64,000 nt of DNA from Neoscytalidium dimidiatum (lineage: Eukaryota > Ascomycota > Dothideomycetes > Botryosphaeriales > Botryosphaeriaceae), in assembly GCA_037367355.1 (NCBI GenBank), contig CM074705.1, forward strand, positions 2,232,001 to 2,296,000. The letters are read 5' to 3'. Positions 1 through 12,487 of this stretch are shown piece after piece. The notes beneath the pieces were generated by a model. The model had not been told where the DNA came from, did not search any database, and saw nothing but the letters and a program-made list of their open reading frames with translations. Numbering within the stretch: the first letter of the stretch is position 1; each line of letters begins with the position of its first letter. The position numbers and the translations under genes were made by a program.

Positions 1-1319
1 ATATAGAGGTGATCTCGAAGGCAACTCCTCAGTGGTCATGACAAGTTGCTGAGGTGATGCGACGGCATTGGATAATGGCGACTTCGCTCCCGCTCCGGAC
101 CTGCTCGAAAACTGGGCCATCCCGAAAAGATGCCCCGCGTTGTTTGTCAGCCGCACCCCCGCGGAATTCTTCCACTGTGCCAGAGCAACGCAAATATCGC
201 GCTTCGCCTCTCATTAGCAACCCTGCCCGCCACACGATGCGAATTCCAAACCTCACTCGGCGGTCGGCCTCGGCGACGCGTGCCAGCTTTGTCTGCACCG
301 CGAATCCCGTAAGCTGAAGCAAGCTGTCCCTGCCGCCTGCGGTGCGCGGTCCGATACCTCGCATACGCTGCGGCACCCGATCTGTCATTGGGGGAGTTCA
401 TGAGACGTCTCGTCATCAGTATGGGGCGTGTAATACATACCGCCAGAGCAGCAGCAGCGGCAGCAAGGGCCTGACAGCCTCAGGACACGTACCTATTCGA
501 AGGAGGTACACACAACAGCGATCAAACCAAGAGGAGGATGCATCTGCGGTAAGAATAAGGCCACTTTCGCCCTCGCTGCGACAGCCGCCTGGCCTGAGAC
601 CTGCGGGCAGGGCAGCAAAAAGCCTTCTACGCTTCGCAAGTCGCGCCGAGACTCATCCTCCCTTGGGCATCTGCAACGAAATCGAAAGGATCCGAGGAGA
701 GGGCTGGGGGCAGAGACAGCCAAGAACATGACTCCGCTCCCCCGCCGCGCCCACTGCCCAGCGCCGAGACCTCCGCCGAGCCTCCCGCCGAGAGGCCGCT
801 TGCAAGGCGTCGCCTGATAACTCGACGACAAGCCTTGACCTTACCACTCGCGGCGCCCGTTGCGCTCTTGTCCTCCGGCGCTGGTCCGAACGCACCCACG
901 TCAGCCAAGTCCCTGTGCCGCAGCGGGCTTGCTTACTGCCCTTTTCCATGGCTGTCCTCGGGCTTGCAGATAGCTGAGGCGGCCTGATGATGGGGCCCCG
1001 TGGAGAAATCGGGCTGGGCTGTGCGCAGAGTACAAGACGGGCGCCGGGCCCGCCCCAAGGGAGCTTGTTTCGAAACGGACCTTCTTCTTCCCTTGGTTTC
1101 TTTGGCTGTCACTTCGACCTCTTCTGCCGAACTCCGAGCTGTGGGAAGGCACCGAGGAATCTGGCCTTCACGCCGATCGATACGAATCTCCCCACAGCCT
1201 CTTGTCTCTTCTCCTGGCAGGCAGCTCATCTAAAGCTGCTCAGCCTTGCTTTCCCTTGACTTGGAAGAGGAAACCTACCCACACAGCTCCCCGCCGGAAT
1301 AGACTCTGCTCCCTCAAGC
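1..1319. other. No gene recognised; upstream region of the small gene at 1320
   Basis: Only short overlapping open frames are present on both strands, with no recognisable domain and no coherent splice structure. The last 100 bases are pyrimidine-rich and probably form the promoter and 5' leader of the following gene. Confidence 0.5.
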
Positions 1320-1713
1320 ATGGATGTCCGCAACCTCGGTCAACTCTTCAAACGCGCTGGTGGTGGTGGAGGCGGTGCGGAAGGCATCGGTTACGTCTCG
1401 GCACCTTCCACAGGCCACGAAATTGGTGTGATGTTCGGCGGGATCGGAGCTATGCTTTTGGGTAAGTGCTAGCATCTGTGGCGTAATTTTCGCGTAGATT
1501 ATCACGACAAGCAGTTCAGCTGACTGACGAGTTGTGTATTCGGTAGGCATGCTTCTCTTCTGGGCTTGGTGGCAGATGTTCCTGAAGCGAGAGGAGAAGA
1601 AGGAGCGCCAGAGAGTGGAAGACCTGAGATCGAGAGGCCTGTTGAAGGAGCACCTACACCAACCCAGGACTGAAGACGGTAGCGGGAAGGACCAAGAGAA
1701 GGTTGTTGCGTGA
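1320..1713 (+). CDS. Small single-pass membrane protein, function unknown
   Basis: Two exons, 1320-1461 and 1547-1713, are joined across an 85-bp intron with a GTAAGT donor and a TAG acceptor. The phase is 1 and the frame stays open. The product is about 102 residues. A glycine-rich stretch follows the first dozen residues. A glycine- and leucine-rich hydrophobic segment with three tryptophans at its end, long enough for one membrane helix, spans the splice junction. A highly charged Lys/Glu/Arg tail follows. I do not recognise a family. The architecture (short N-terminus, one helix, charged tail) would fit a small organelle or ER membrane protein, but this is inference. The start is the first ATG after a pyrimidine-rich leader. 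Confidence 0.7.
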
Positions 1714-1925
1714 ATACATTGGCGTAATAGCCGGGACATAGCAGCAGAAGACGGATATAATTGGAACCTCAAACGACACTGACGACTTTCGGCGGATCAA
1801 CGGATTGATGGATATACCTTTTACTTCATTCGAAGAATTGATCAAACATTCCTTTTTACGTTTCATTCTGGCCAGCAATATCGAAGCCGCTCCTCCCTCC
1901 TAGTTCTTACACGTGAGCCTCATAC

Positions 1926-2579
1926 CTACTTCCCCTCCGCCTTTTTCACCTCCTCAAACACGCCCAAAAACGTCTGCGGATCCTCCGCCCCACCAACCAC
2001 CCACTTCCCATTAATCGTAAAATGCGGAACGCCACTCACAAAGCGCCTCTGGGCCGCCTCCACCTCCCTATCGACAACATCCCCACCCTTCCCGCTCTCC
2101 AACCACCCCTTCACCTCCCCCTCATCCAGCCCACCCCGCACCGCCGCCTCGACCAAAAACCCCCTGTCCGTGATATCCCGCTCGTGCTCGAAGTACCCGG
2201 CGAACAGCTCCTCCACGACCCGCGTCTGCACGGCCTCGCCCTTGGTCGCGGCCAGCGCGACCACGCGGTGCGAGTCGCGCGTGTTGCCGGTGCGGCCGCC
2301 GAACTTGAAGTCGATGCCCTCCTGGCGGCCCATGGCGGCCATGCGCGCGTGCATCATGGCGGCGCGGTCGGCGCCGAAGCGGCGCGCGTACCGCGCCTGC
2401 TTGTCCTCGCCGCGCGCCGGCGCGGACGGGTCGAGGTAGAAGGCGTGCCAGGCCGTGCTGAAGGTGTCGGACGGGTGCCGCGCCTTGTGCGTCGCGATGG
2501 CGCGCGTGAGCCGCTTGTGGCCCAGGTAGCAGAAGGGGCAGACCGTGTCGGAGATGATGTCGATGGTGTAGTGCGTCAT
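1926..2579 (-). CDS. DsbA-family (FrnE-like) thioredoxin-fold oxidoreductase
   Basis: Intronless 217-residue protein. The N-terminus has a beta strand followed by Asp-Thr-Val-Cys-Pro-Phe-Cys, giving a CPFC redox pair at residues 14-17. This is the hallmark of the FrnE branch of DSBA-like thioredoxin proteins (PF01323), related to 2-hydroxychromene-2-carboxylate isomerases. The C-terminal part contains the Ser-Gly-Val-Pro-His stretch with the cis-proline typical of the fold, then a conserved gly-gly-ala-x-asp/pro ending. The length is normal for the family. There is no signal peptide, so a cytosolic thiol-disulfide or glutathione-dependent role is likely. The substrate cannot be inferred. Codons are strongly GC-ending, as in neighbouring conserved genes. 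Confidence 0.88.
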   Translation of the reverse strand: MTHYTIDIISDTVCPFCYLGHKRLTRAIATHKARHPSDTFSTAWHAFYLDPSAPARGEDKQARYARRFGADRAAMMHARMAAMGRQEGIDFKFGGRTGNTRDSHRVVALAATKGEAVQTRVVEELFAGYFEHERDITDRGFLVEAAVRGGLDEGEVKGWLESGKGGDVVDREVEAAQRRFVSGVPHFTINGKWVVGGAEDPQTFLGVFEEVKKAEGK

Positions 2580-3529
2580 CTTGGAGAGAGCCAGCTTCGC
2601 GGTTTTTTCTTTTCTTTTCTTTTTTCTTTCTCCTTAAGTTTTTTTTTTATTTCTAGCTTTCCTTGGTGGAGGTGAGGTTTGTCGGCTCTCTCTGGTTGTC
2701 GTGGAAGATGGCTTTGGTGGGCTTCCTTTTCGCTTTTGTACTGGACTGGCTATTTAATGTCGATGCGATTTAGTAGAGCACAGCAGATGGATCGTATATC
2801 AGCAGGGATCTCAGAAGCTGGGGCCATCACGGAGCGCGGAATTTAAAGATGGTGTTCTTATGTTATTGTGCCATCGTCGGATTACCAATCATCGGAGCGG
2901 ACGGTTTTTTTTTATTGCGAGCGCGGGCGCTCGGGAATTCGACGGGCTTCCACATCCGAGGGCGTTGAGGTATGTAAGCGGGCCGCGCCTCGTAAGGCGG
3001 CTGCCGGTGGGCGGGAGAGGCGCTCGGCTTACAGTTAACGCTATTCCATCGGCAAAGTCCTTGGGAGAACTAACGGTGGTGATGGCCGTTCGGGTGAGGG
3101 TTTGCGCGTGGGTGGGATCCCGTGCGGAAATCCCTGCCGTGCCGTCGCCGCGTTGCGTCATCAGCGCTTGGGGCGTGCGCTCCATGAGCTTCTAATTCGG
3201 TAGAGTTTCTCCGTGGAGATTCGCGCAATCATGCTGTTGCTGCACTTGTGAAGTCCACGAGAAGTAGTTTTGTAGATGATGGCCACACTCAGTGCAATGT
3301 TTCTCAGTCCGCTTTACTAGCGGTGACCGCTACTTCATCGTCATCGGGCGATTTGGACGCGCTTGCATCGGCAATCGATCGGCTGCTGGGCCATCTGACC
3401 CTTTAAGCCTGCTTCTCACAGTCGACCTTGGGGCTCTTTTTAACAACTGTACCTCCCACTCTGCGCTCGACCAGGCTTCCCGCTCCTTCAGGGTTCTCCC
3501 AGCATACTCGGCCCTCTCGCATCTCCAGC
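2580..3529. other. Intergenic region between divergent genes
   Basis: This 950-bp stretch separates the 5' end of the FrnE-like gene from the 5' end of the Frag1/DRAM gene, so it holds both promoters. A T/C-rich tract lies at 2605-2660, just upstream of the FrnE-like start. Frames of about 100 codons on both strands at 2860-3195 resemble no family and are probably chance frames. Confidence 0.5.
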
Positions 3530-4602
3530 ATGGCGGTCCTTTTCCCGTTGCATCGCCTCTGGCTTTTGCCTTTTATTTCCGGCGTTGCGTGGTTCATCAC
3601 GTTGTTCGTGTTATTGATGACTTGGGTCGCGAAGGGCATGCCAAGATACCCAGGCCAGTCGAATCCCGATGTCGCGTAGGTACAGCGGTTGTGATTTGGC
3701 GGACTCGATGTCTGATTCTGTGCCGTAGCTTCATTTCAGACATCGCTGCATTCATGCTGAAGCCCTTCTTCCTGATCGGCGCCACCATCACTGCTTTCGC
3801 CTTTATTGGCACAGTGTGCTCAGTGCACTTTGCTCGCTATGGTAAGCTTTCCTTTCAGGAGGAGATATACGGACTCCTCAGGGACCTTCCTCTGCAATAC
3901 GTGCAGAACTGCAGATCTCAAGCATGTGTTTGCCACCGTTGACGCATCTCTTCACCAACGGCCACGACTCGATCCAACGGTGTCCGCTGACTTAACATTG
4001 CAGACCATCGCATGTACGGTATTAATGATCTTCGGCTCAGAAAGTACATATCAGTTCTGGCTATGATATCTGGAGTCGTTGCTGGGGTGGGTCTGATCCT
4101 ACTGGCCATCATGGACACCTTTCGGTTCCACGAAGAGCACCACATCCTCCTGCTCATATGCTTCTCTGGGCTGGCTCTCTCAGCCTTGAGCACGACGGTA
4201 GTCTACTTTGACCAGACAGTCAAGCCCTCCAAGTTCCGACAGCTGAGGTTCTAGTGAGTCAAATGCACTCCCCGAAGCGTGTCACCCCTTTCTAACACGC
4301 GCAACAGCTGCGCATTCAGTGCGTCCATCGTGCTCCTCGAAGTGGTGATGGGCCTCATTTTCGTTGGATTCATGTATACTGGACATTGGCGGCTCGCTGG
4401 CATCTTCGAGTGGATTCTGGCTTTTCTTGGATGTTTCTATATGCTTGCCTTCGTCGGATTTGTCGCGTAAGTCGTCTCCCATTCTCTACCCCGCCTCCAT
4501 GCACGGTCAGCTTATCCTGTCGCTAGGGTTCCGATAGACAAGGGCGAGGAGGCCCAAGAGAGGACGCCGTTGCTCCAGGAATCGGCCGAAGTGTCAACGT
4601 AG
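3530..4602 (+). CDS. Frag1/DRAM/Sfk1-family membrane protein
   Basis: Five exons: 3530-3675, 3729-3841, 4004-4253, 4308-4466 and 4527-4602. Introns are 53, 162, 54 and 60 bp, and all junctions keep the frame. The 247-residue product has about six hydrophobic helices. After the first helix comes Asn-Pro-Asp-Val-Ala-Phe-Ile-Ser-Asp-Ile-Ala, matching the conserved extracytoplasmic loop of the Frag1/DRAM/Sfk1 family (PF10277), where an 'ISDIxA' element is typical. A short acidic cytosolic tail ends in an ERTPLL-like dileucine context, compatible with endosome or vacuole sorting. Yeast Sfk1 works with the PI4-kinase Stt4 and in membrane lipid asymmetry; animal DRAM acts in lysosomes. Which role applies here is unknown. 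Confidence 0.85.
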
Positions 4603-5445
4603 ATTTGCGTACGTCTGGCACAGACGATTCCAATGTTTTCGGGTCTCGGGCCCCCATCAGGCAGCTTGGCCGTGGTGTGGCACAGAAAACCACGAGCAGC
4701 TTAGTCTCACATGCGGCGCAGAATGTCATTTTACAGATACCCAGGTGCACGCCTCACGGCAACTTAGACGACAGTCATCCAGAGTAGTCGACATGAAATC
4801 GAGATTGAATCCGTTCTTGTGGGTGCTAGGCTTGAAATGCAGTCCGATGACGTTGAGGGCGACAGGCCTCCGCAGCTCGCGCTCTCGAACCAGCAAATCC
4901 ACAGCGGATGGCGCAAATCTTGTCCGGGCTGGCCTGTGGGGCTTAATCCCGTTGCAGCTAGAGGCGAGAAAGCATCAGAAGAGAGCGCATCATTGCAACC
5001 GAAGCGGCAGCGGAGCACGCGAGCTGAATCCAGTAGTAGGCTTGGCCCCGGCTGAAACGCGGTCCTCAGCGGTGCAGGCCTTGGAACTGTCGTCAAAGAG
5101 CAGCTGCGTCCTTGCGGGCAGGCGCACAGCTCTTTGTCGCCTGGAAAAACTCTGCATCTTTCCCCACGACACATCTCGCCAGCAGCCGTCCGGGGGCTGG
5201 GTCTGGAGTGCCAATCACGGCGATCGTGCACTCGCTCGGGCCAGCGCGCAGCCGATTGGAACTACGTCAACCCTTGCCGGGGTGCGCACGCTGGCTGACC
5301 TGCAGCTCGCGCCTCTCTTCCTCCACCACCCTGCGCACCCTGATCCCCAACACCTCATCCCTTATCCTCCTCCAGCTCCTGCCCGCTCGCATGCTGCGTC
5401 ACTGCGCCCCCGAATAGCCCGTCCGCCCACCTCGCCGTCACCGCA
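4603..5445. other. Intergenic region, promoter side of the CorA-type gene
   Basis: This 840-bp stretch holds no recognisable gene. Frames here are GC-rich but share no motif with known proteins. The last 150 bp are pyrimidine-rich with CACC and TCC repeats, typical of a fungal 5' leader, just before the ATG at 5446. Confidence 0.5.
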
Positions 5446-8306
5446 ATGGCGTCGCACGACAATCCCGGCGAATCCTCTTCGGCTCCCATCGCGCCTCGCG
5501 GTAGCGCTGCGCCGGCTCAATCTTCAATTAGCTCCGTCATCGCCCGACCGACTTCCGCCCAGCCGCAGCAAGATGCGTCCCGGCCCCAGACCGCCTCGGC
5601 GAAGAAGAGAAAGCACCGCGGCGGCAAGAAGCGGAGGAGACGCCAATCGTTCGCCGCACCACCATCCGAAGACCACACCGATGTACCTTCGGATGCCATG
5701 GGCCCCGAGCGCCCCAGTCTGGCCGACGTGACGCACGAAGATGCTGCCCGCAGTAGCTTCTTCCGCTTGCGCAGCAAGGGCAGCAATACCAGTCTGGAGA
5801 GTGAGGCGCTGCTCGATCACCGGTACGATGCATCGCGACTCAGGCCCTGCAGCATGCCACATGACAGCTAACAAGGTTCTTGTATAGTGACCAAGGACCC
5901 CTCCAGACTCGCCGTCACAGCATCATGCAAAGCGGTTTTTATAGTCCTCGCTCGAGTCAGCCTTTCAACCGTTCCTCGCCAAGCCATCGCCCTTCGACGG
6001 CTTATCCGTTCCCCACAACAAAGCGTTCGGATCCCTCCAGGTCAAAGCTATCGCGAGCAGAGAGAGCGGAAAACGATGGCGAGGACAGTGCTGACGATCG
6101 GACCCCCTTAATGGGGACGTCCGTGAAGCGCGAAAGTCCAAGGTTTGGCGGATACGGCGGATTGTCAGCCATCGCTTCCCCTGGAATTCGCTTCGCCGAG
6201 CGCATCCGCCGCAGGTCCAGCGCCTCATCAGATTCGACCAGGAGGAAGAGGACTGGCTCTCGCCCAGGCACCAACCAGCAGAGACAAGATGACTACGATG
6301 TCAACAACCCACCTTCCGTACCTGGTAGCCCTCGGCTAGAATCGGATATGGGATTTGACGATGTCATGCTCACCGGAGACCTCGATCGTCAAACAACGCG
6401 CGGTTCTGATCGTGAGCCTGGTCCGCTTTCTCGCGACGCGCTCATCGAGATTGACGATGAAGACACGGAGCGCGAGTACCACAGACCAGCGCCTCCATCA
6501 CCGAAGGATGTTGGCAGTCGCATTGACGAGCATCCAGCCGAGCGCGATGTGTGCTTCCCCCAGGATCTGATGTCTGAGATTGGACGCGAAGAATATTCGC
6601 ATCCTACCGAAGGCCCAAGCCGGACTCGGAGGCGACGAAAGAAGCCGTGGCCGAACCTTTCAGTCCTCGAAGAGTGGGCGGCGCAAGAGAAGGAACAGCG
6701 CACCATTGAAGGCATCCGGGCAAGGAAGATTAGCGAGCCGCTCCTTGTCGATGGTAGACTTCGTCCGCAGAAGAGAGTCTGGCACAGGGAGGATGAAGAG
6801 GCGCCTTTCAGATTTACTTATTTCAACGAGGAATTCCAGAGCACTCTCCATAGCCACACTCTTTCCGAGCTCCTGCAGGAGGGCCAATCTTTCCGCGACC
6901 TGTTCATTCCTGAGCCACCTGTACTATCAGATGACAGCTCTGATGAAGAAGAGGGAGCGGTCCCTTCCCACGCAAATGGTGCTGATCGCAGACTTGCCTC
7001 GCCAATCCCAGAAGCCACCGAGATGTCCAGGCAGGGATCGCGGCTCAGCAGCCACAAGGCCAATTCATCAGGCGAAGCCACCGGAGAAGCAACTCCTGCC
7101 CAGTCCAGCACGCCAAAACCGAAAGAGAAACGCTACGGTGCTCGGCCAGTTTTCTGGCTGGATATTCTGTCTCCGACGGAAGCTGAGATGAAGGTCATCA
7201 CAAGAGCATTCGGAATTCATCCTCTTACGCATGAGGACGTGATGATGCAGGAGGCCCGCGAGAAAGTGGAGCTCTTCCACAATTATTACTTCGTCAACTA
7301 TCGTACCTTCGAGCAGGATACGAACAGCGTGGATTACCTGCAGCCTGTGAATATCTATTTTATCGTGTTTAGGGAGGGTGTGATCAGCGTAAGTCTCCCG
7401 AATTTGCATACCGTGGCCCTTTCGTTTTCATCTCAGCGCGAATAGAGACTGACTGGATAGATTCACTTTTCTATGACGCCTCACATGGCCAATGTCCGCC
7501 GTCGTATCCGACAGCTGCGCGATTACCTGATTTTGAGCTCCGATTGGATCGCCTACGCTATCATCGACGATATTACCGACGTCTATGCACCGCTCATTCA
7601 GGGGATCGAGGATGAAGTGGACGACATTGACGATGCCATACTTCGGATGCATAGCGCAGGTCCAAGCGATGGGAAAGACAGCAAGTCGAAGATCGATTGG
7701 ATGTCGAAGTTCGATTTCGGCGACGAAAAGCAATCAGAGCACGGAGATGGTACGACTAGCGATTCCGGAGGCCACATGCTTCGACGAGTCGGTGAGACGA
7801 GAAAGAAGGTTATGGCTCTGTATAGGCTCCTCGGCAACAAGGCGGACGTCATCAAAGGATTTGCGAAGAGATGCAATGAGCAGTGGGAAGTGGCACCAAA
7901 GACGGAAATTGGCCTCTACCTGGGAGACATCCAGGATCACATTGTGACGATGACTGGTAACTTGAGCCATTACGAGAGGTGAGTTTTGCGAGGGGATCCT
8001 TCAGCTACGCGGGCTAACACGAGCAGCCTCCTTTCACGTGCGCATGGCAACTACCTTGCGCAGATCAACATCCGGATGAACGAGCGTGCGGAGCAGACCA
8101 ACGACGTGCTCGGAAAACTGACAGTTCTCGGGACGATCGTCCTGCCAATGAACATCATCACGGGCATGTGGGGCATGAACGTGCTCGTGCCCGGGCAGGA
8201 CACCGAGTCACTGTGGTGGTTCTGGGGCATCACGGCCTTCTTGATCCTCTTCGGCATCACATGCTTCTTCATCTGCAAAAGGTACCTGAACATGCAATTC
8301 CTCTAG
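5446..8306 (+). CDS. CorA-type Mg2+ transporter (Alr1/Mnr2-like)
   Basis: Four exons: 5446-5822, 5888-7388, 7461-7978 and 8027-8306, with introns of 65, 72 and 48 bp. The product is 891 residues. The first 550 residues are a Ser/Pro/Arg-rich, probably disordered cytosolic region with a Lys/Arg-rich basic patch. The CorA domain (PF01544) follows, with a beta-rich segment after Pro-Val-Phe-Trp-Leu-Asp, long helices, and two membrane helices at the C-terminus. The diagnostic Gly-Met-Asn selectivity motif lies at about residues 848-850, directly after the first helix. The long N-terminal extension is as in yeast Alr1 (plasma membrane) and Mnr2 (vacuole). I cannot decide between these locations from sequence alone. 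Confidence 0.93.
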
Positions 8307-9545
8307 CGTGCATATAGCGTCGCTTGGTTTGAACAATCCCTTCCTTCTCATTTGGCAATAACATATTGCGACCATTTGATTGCGCACCTTCCAATCATTC
8401 TGGTATGCGTTTCGCAGTACTCCGTGGCGAGGGGCGCGGCTAATGGTTTCATTATTTTCCTAGGGTATATGGGGTCGTTTAGATCTTGGTAGACAGGAGT
8501 TCAGGATTCTGGAAGACCAACGGACATGAGTCGGTGGATTGCATGGGCGAGGACAACGCATGACTTGGTGTCCGAAATGGAACCTTCACTTTGGGAGTCA
8601 GGAAGTCTTCGGTTTGGATGGCACGGACGAGCATCATTAGCATCATTTTCAGAAAAAAGCACGACTTCCTCGGGGATAGACGACTGGTGCTCCGCTCAGT
8701 AGCACTGGCTTTTCTTCGGCCTTCACACGGTATCGAGCAATAATAATTATCTTATCTTCTCAACTTGCGCGCTATTGTGTTCGGAGTGCTGTCCGTCCGC
8801 AGTGGGCTCGATGATCCCACGCGGTGAATTCAGGTACTCGGCCGGTGCTCGAGACTCAGCCATCGGCAAGGCGCAGCAGTGTTCGTTATCCGGGGCGGCG
8901 GGAGTTCACATTACTCGATTGGATCGAGCATGGATAACTCGGGACGGCGCGCGGGCCCCTTGGCGCGCCTTGGCCACGACTTTCGCAGCAGCACCGCCAT
9001 CGTCACATACATCACCAGCGAGACACCGCACAGTTGGTTGACTGGCGGTCACGTCATGCTGGACTGTGCGGTGCTCCTCTTGCCCTCGGCCTGACCGCAC
9101 GGCACGCTGGACCCGACTGTGCTTTTCTCGGTGAGCTGCACTGGGCGCGGGCTGCGCGCCCTCGGCCGTGCCGGCTCGTGTCGGCGGGGACCGAGCGGTG
9201 AGGGACGAGAATTGCTGGCTGGCCGGCCGGTTGCGTGGGTGCCCCGCCATCGGAGCGCAGGCCAGATGGGACCCACTAGAGAGAGAGACCCTTAGGGAGG
9301 GGCACGTCTGGAAATTGTTATATCAACACTTCGTCCATGTCTTTCCCTGTTTTTCTTTTCCGCTCTCTACACGATTAATTTCGCCGAACCTCTTGCAAAA
9401 CACACCTCTCAGATCCCTTCGCTACAATCGATCCGTATCAAATATTTTCTCCATCGAAGCTTCCAGATAGCGGATTTTGCAACCAAATTTTTTGTTTTTT
9501 TTTTCCCCTCGCGACCAATTGCCTTATCGGAAACCAATTGTCAAG
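8307..9545. other. Intergenic region upstream of allantoicase
   Basis: This 1.24-kb stretch has no recognisable gene. It holds the 3' region of the Mg transporter gene and the promoter of the allantoicase gene. The final 200 bp become T/C-rich, with a T-run at 9488-9504. No GATA-factor cluster was mapped reliably by eye. Confidence 0.5.
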
Positions 9546-10831
9546 ATGTTCGGCTTCTCGAGCGAAACCGTGCAGAAGATCCCCGCCGAGGAGATAGATA
9601 AGACCTTCTCCGGCAACAGTATTGGTACGTCTCGCCCTCGTTCATTCCCATCCCGCGCTTAATTCCTCTCTCCTTCTCTCTCTCTTTTCCCCCAATCCCC
9701 CACCATCTCACCTTCATCCGAATCTCCGCCCCCCTCTCCATCCCTCGCTCCTGCCCTCCCTTATCATGCTCCCAACCTCGTCCTCGAAACTTCCAGATCC
9801 TGCCGCAACCATGACCTAACCGCCTCTCTTTCCCCCGCTCCACAGACCTCATCTCCAAGCCCCTCGGCTCTGAAATCCTCGCCGTCTCCGACGAATGGTT
9901 CGCCTCGGCCTCGAACCTGACGACGCCGACGCCGCCGGTGCGCAAGCCGGGCGTCTTCACGCACGCGGGCGCGTGGTACGACGGCTGGGAGACGCGGCGC
10001 CACAACCCGGCCGAGTTCGACTGGGTGGTGATCAAGCTCGGGGTGCGGTCGGGCAAGCTGCGCGGCTTCGAGGTCGACACGGCGCACTTCGACGGCAACC
10101 ACGCGCCCGAGGTCGCGGTGCAGGCCTTCTTCGCGGGCTCCAACGACGAGGCCGACGAGCTGGTGCGCGACCCGGACTTCGGCGGGTGGGAGACGGTGCT
10201 GCCGCGGCAGGAGTGCGGCCCGTCCAGGCGCCAGGCCTGGCGCCTGGCCCGGGAGACCGAGAAGCCGTACACGCACGTGCGGCTGCAGATGTTCCCGGAC
10301 GGCGGCATCGCCCGCTTCCGCGCCTTCGGCACCCCCGTCCCCGTCTTCCCCGAGAGCGTGGACGAGGTGTTCGACCTGGCGGCGGCGAGGAACGGCGGCG
10401 TCGCGCTGAGCTGCAGCGACCAGCACTTCGGGACCAAGGACAACCTGCTGCTGCCGGGCAGGGGCGTCGACATGGGCGACGGCTGGGAGACGAAGCGGAC
10501 GAGGGGCGAGCACGTGGATTGGGTCATCGTGAGGCTCGGCACCCCCGGCGAGATCGACAGGGTCGTCGTCGACACCGCGCACTTCAGGGGGAACTTCCCG
10601 AAGGAGTTCCAGCTCTTTGCGGGTGAGTTCAGCAGCGATCCGACCCACGATGCCGACGGTTGGACCGAGATTCTGGAGCCGACCCCCGCCAGGCCGGATG
10701 AGGAGCATGAGTTTAGCGCGGATGAGCTGAAGGACGTTGCGGTTAAGGCGTACACGCATGTTAAGCTGGTCATCATTCCGGATGGGGGCGTTAAGCGGTT
10801 GAGGGTTTTTGGTAAGAGGAGGGCTTGGTAA
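9546..10831 (+). CDS. Allantoicase (allantoate amidinohydrolase)
   Basis: Two exons, 9546-9624 and 9846-10831, flank a 221-bp C/T-rich intron. The product is 354 residues, the normal fungal length. Allantoicase hydrolyses allantoate to ureidoglycolate and urea in purine catabolism. The protein shows the tandem duplication typical of the family: two copies of a jelly-roll unit. Each begins with Asp-Gly-Trp-Glu-Thr followed by a histidine, then Asp-Trp-Val-[VI] and Asp-Thr-Ala-His-Phe, first near residue 60 and again near residue 220. The second repeat starts after a pro-val-phe-pro-glu linker. The sequence closes with Ala-Tyr-Thr-His-Val-Lys-Leu and Arg-Leu-Arg-Val-Phe-Gly, the standard ending. 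Codons are very GC-rich. A decayed allantoate-permease-like gene lies about 7 kb downstream. Confidence 0.95.
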
Positions 10832-12487
10832 GTATGGGGACCACGTGTTTGATGTTGCTGGGGAGCGATCGTTGGTGAGAGACTCTCCTTGGATACCCTA
10901 CAAAATTCATATAAAAAAATGTAAACAAATGTTTGGATGAAGCAGATTTACTTTTTTTTCAACCTTTTCACAGGGTAGGGTGTGTTTTACGGAATACGGA
11001 TATGATGTCGAGATGCCCAACGCAACATTGTGATCCCCGTAAGGTCTCATCTGAAGGTGAGTGGAGGAGCCAACAATCACCTCTGCAGTTTCAATGGATT
11101 AAATAGAAACTTGCCTTGCACTAACTTTCATTCGGAAATAGAGATGGCTTAGGGCAGGATTGTCCAGCTATAGGAGAACTGATCTGCCTATTCGCACTAT
11201 TCCTGTTCCCTTAGGTTAATTCTCTTTCATTCTATGCAGTGGCTGCAATATCAAGGTCAAAAACCGCGATATCGACGGGACTGACTTAGCTGGATCGGAG
11301 CAATCTCACCACTCCAACTCAGTCATGACAAGGCCCAAGACGAAAGAGCATGGATATTTTACGGTCTCTCTCATATGCTTGCTCCATCGTTGAGAGAGAG
11401 ATTTGTACCGGCTTACATGGGTTTAATCTTGTTCAATTTCTTTTTCTTTTTCTTTTCGACCTAATTCTTCAGACTCGAGGATGTAACGACGACGCTAGAG
11501 TATTTCTGCCTTGATTCACAATAACATTGGTATGGTAAGTGTCAGGCCCTTCTTTACCGCTCAGATCGTTTTTTCTATTCCCGTTTCCGCTTGTAATCCA
11601 CACTCTTCACATGGGGACGGTTCCTCTTCACCCGGCTGGAGCAGGACTCAGTACGCCAGCTGGGTCCCGCAAGTCCCTAGAGCAAATGATCTCTTTACAT
11701 TTTCCCAGAGCATAGATTAATAGCTTCTCCGCTGTATTGTTGGTGTTTCCTCACCTGCTCGCTCAGACTGTTTTTGCACCAGAGGAGAAGTCGTTCGCTA
11801 TGCTGACATTCCTAGGTGACGCAGACACGACTCGGAGCAAACACGATCCGCTGTACAATACAAACGAGGCCAACGAATGCTTGAATACGGCTGAGATTGC
11901 CAATCGTCCAATAAGTGGATTTCGAGACTAACCTTCAACGTCATCTCTCATAATCTACAACTTCATTCCTGATCATCCGTGCCTCATCTGAACGGGACCA
12001 AACGATCCGGACCGGACCTCTGAAGCAAGCTCTGTGCAGTGGCCCATGCCCGATCTGGCTGATTCGTCTTCCGTCCCAAGACCGAATCGTACCTGCCGTG
12101 CAGGACAGGAAGCATGAAAACGGTCCTCTCCGTTTCTGCATCGGTGGCGAAGAGGTCATTCTGCATGCTCACAGCCCTTCTCTCCTTTCCCTCAATGGAG
12201 AAGTATTTTTGAATCATGAATGGGGATTTTCTAAGCCGGTTTCAGCAAGTGTGGAGAGCAGCTACTCGGTTATACATATCCCCGATAATATAAAAAAGGA
12301 GCTACAGAATTTACGATTGCCTTTCCTTCTCCTTTTCCGTTGGCGCTCTGGATGGCATTTGATGGCGGAGAGCTGGTGGGAGAGTGGGTTATTGGTCGCG
12401 CTGACATGACTTGTTCATGAAGATACGCTCTCGTACTATAAGTCTCATTCTCATAATCAAGAATTTTTGACGGAAAGGTATGTAAAA
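10832..12487. other. Gene-free stretch between allantoicase and the HET gene
   Basis: This 1.65-kb stretch has lower GC than the preceding gene, a C/T tract at about 11437-11458, and no recognised domain. Frames of 60-100 codons on both strands near 11940-12410 look random. Allantoicase ends at the left and the HET gene ends at the right, so the interval is purely 3' flanking (convergent genes). Confidence 0.5.

Noticed and set aside
2022..2675. 217-codon plus-strand frame
   Set aside because: Antisense of the FrnE-like gene; composition is Arg/Leu/Ala-rich without motifs.
5880..5887. Alternative start for the CorA-type gene in its second exon
   Set aside because: The splice from 5822 to 5888 keeps the frame and joins a good upstream exon beginning at ATG 5446.
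9541..10776. 411-codon and 331-codon minus-strand frames
   Set aside because: They are mirror frames of the GC-rich allantoicase gene, with Arg/Ala-rich or Ser-rich composition and no domain.
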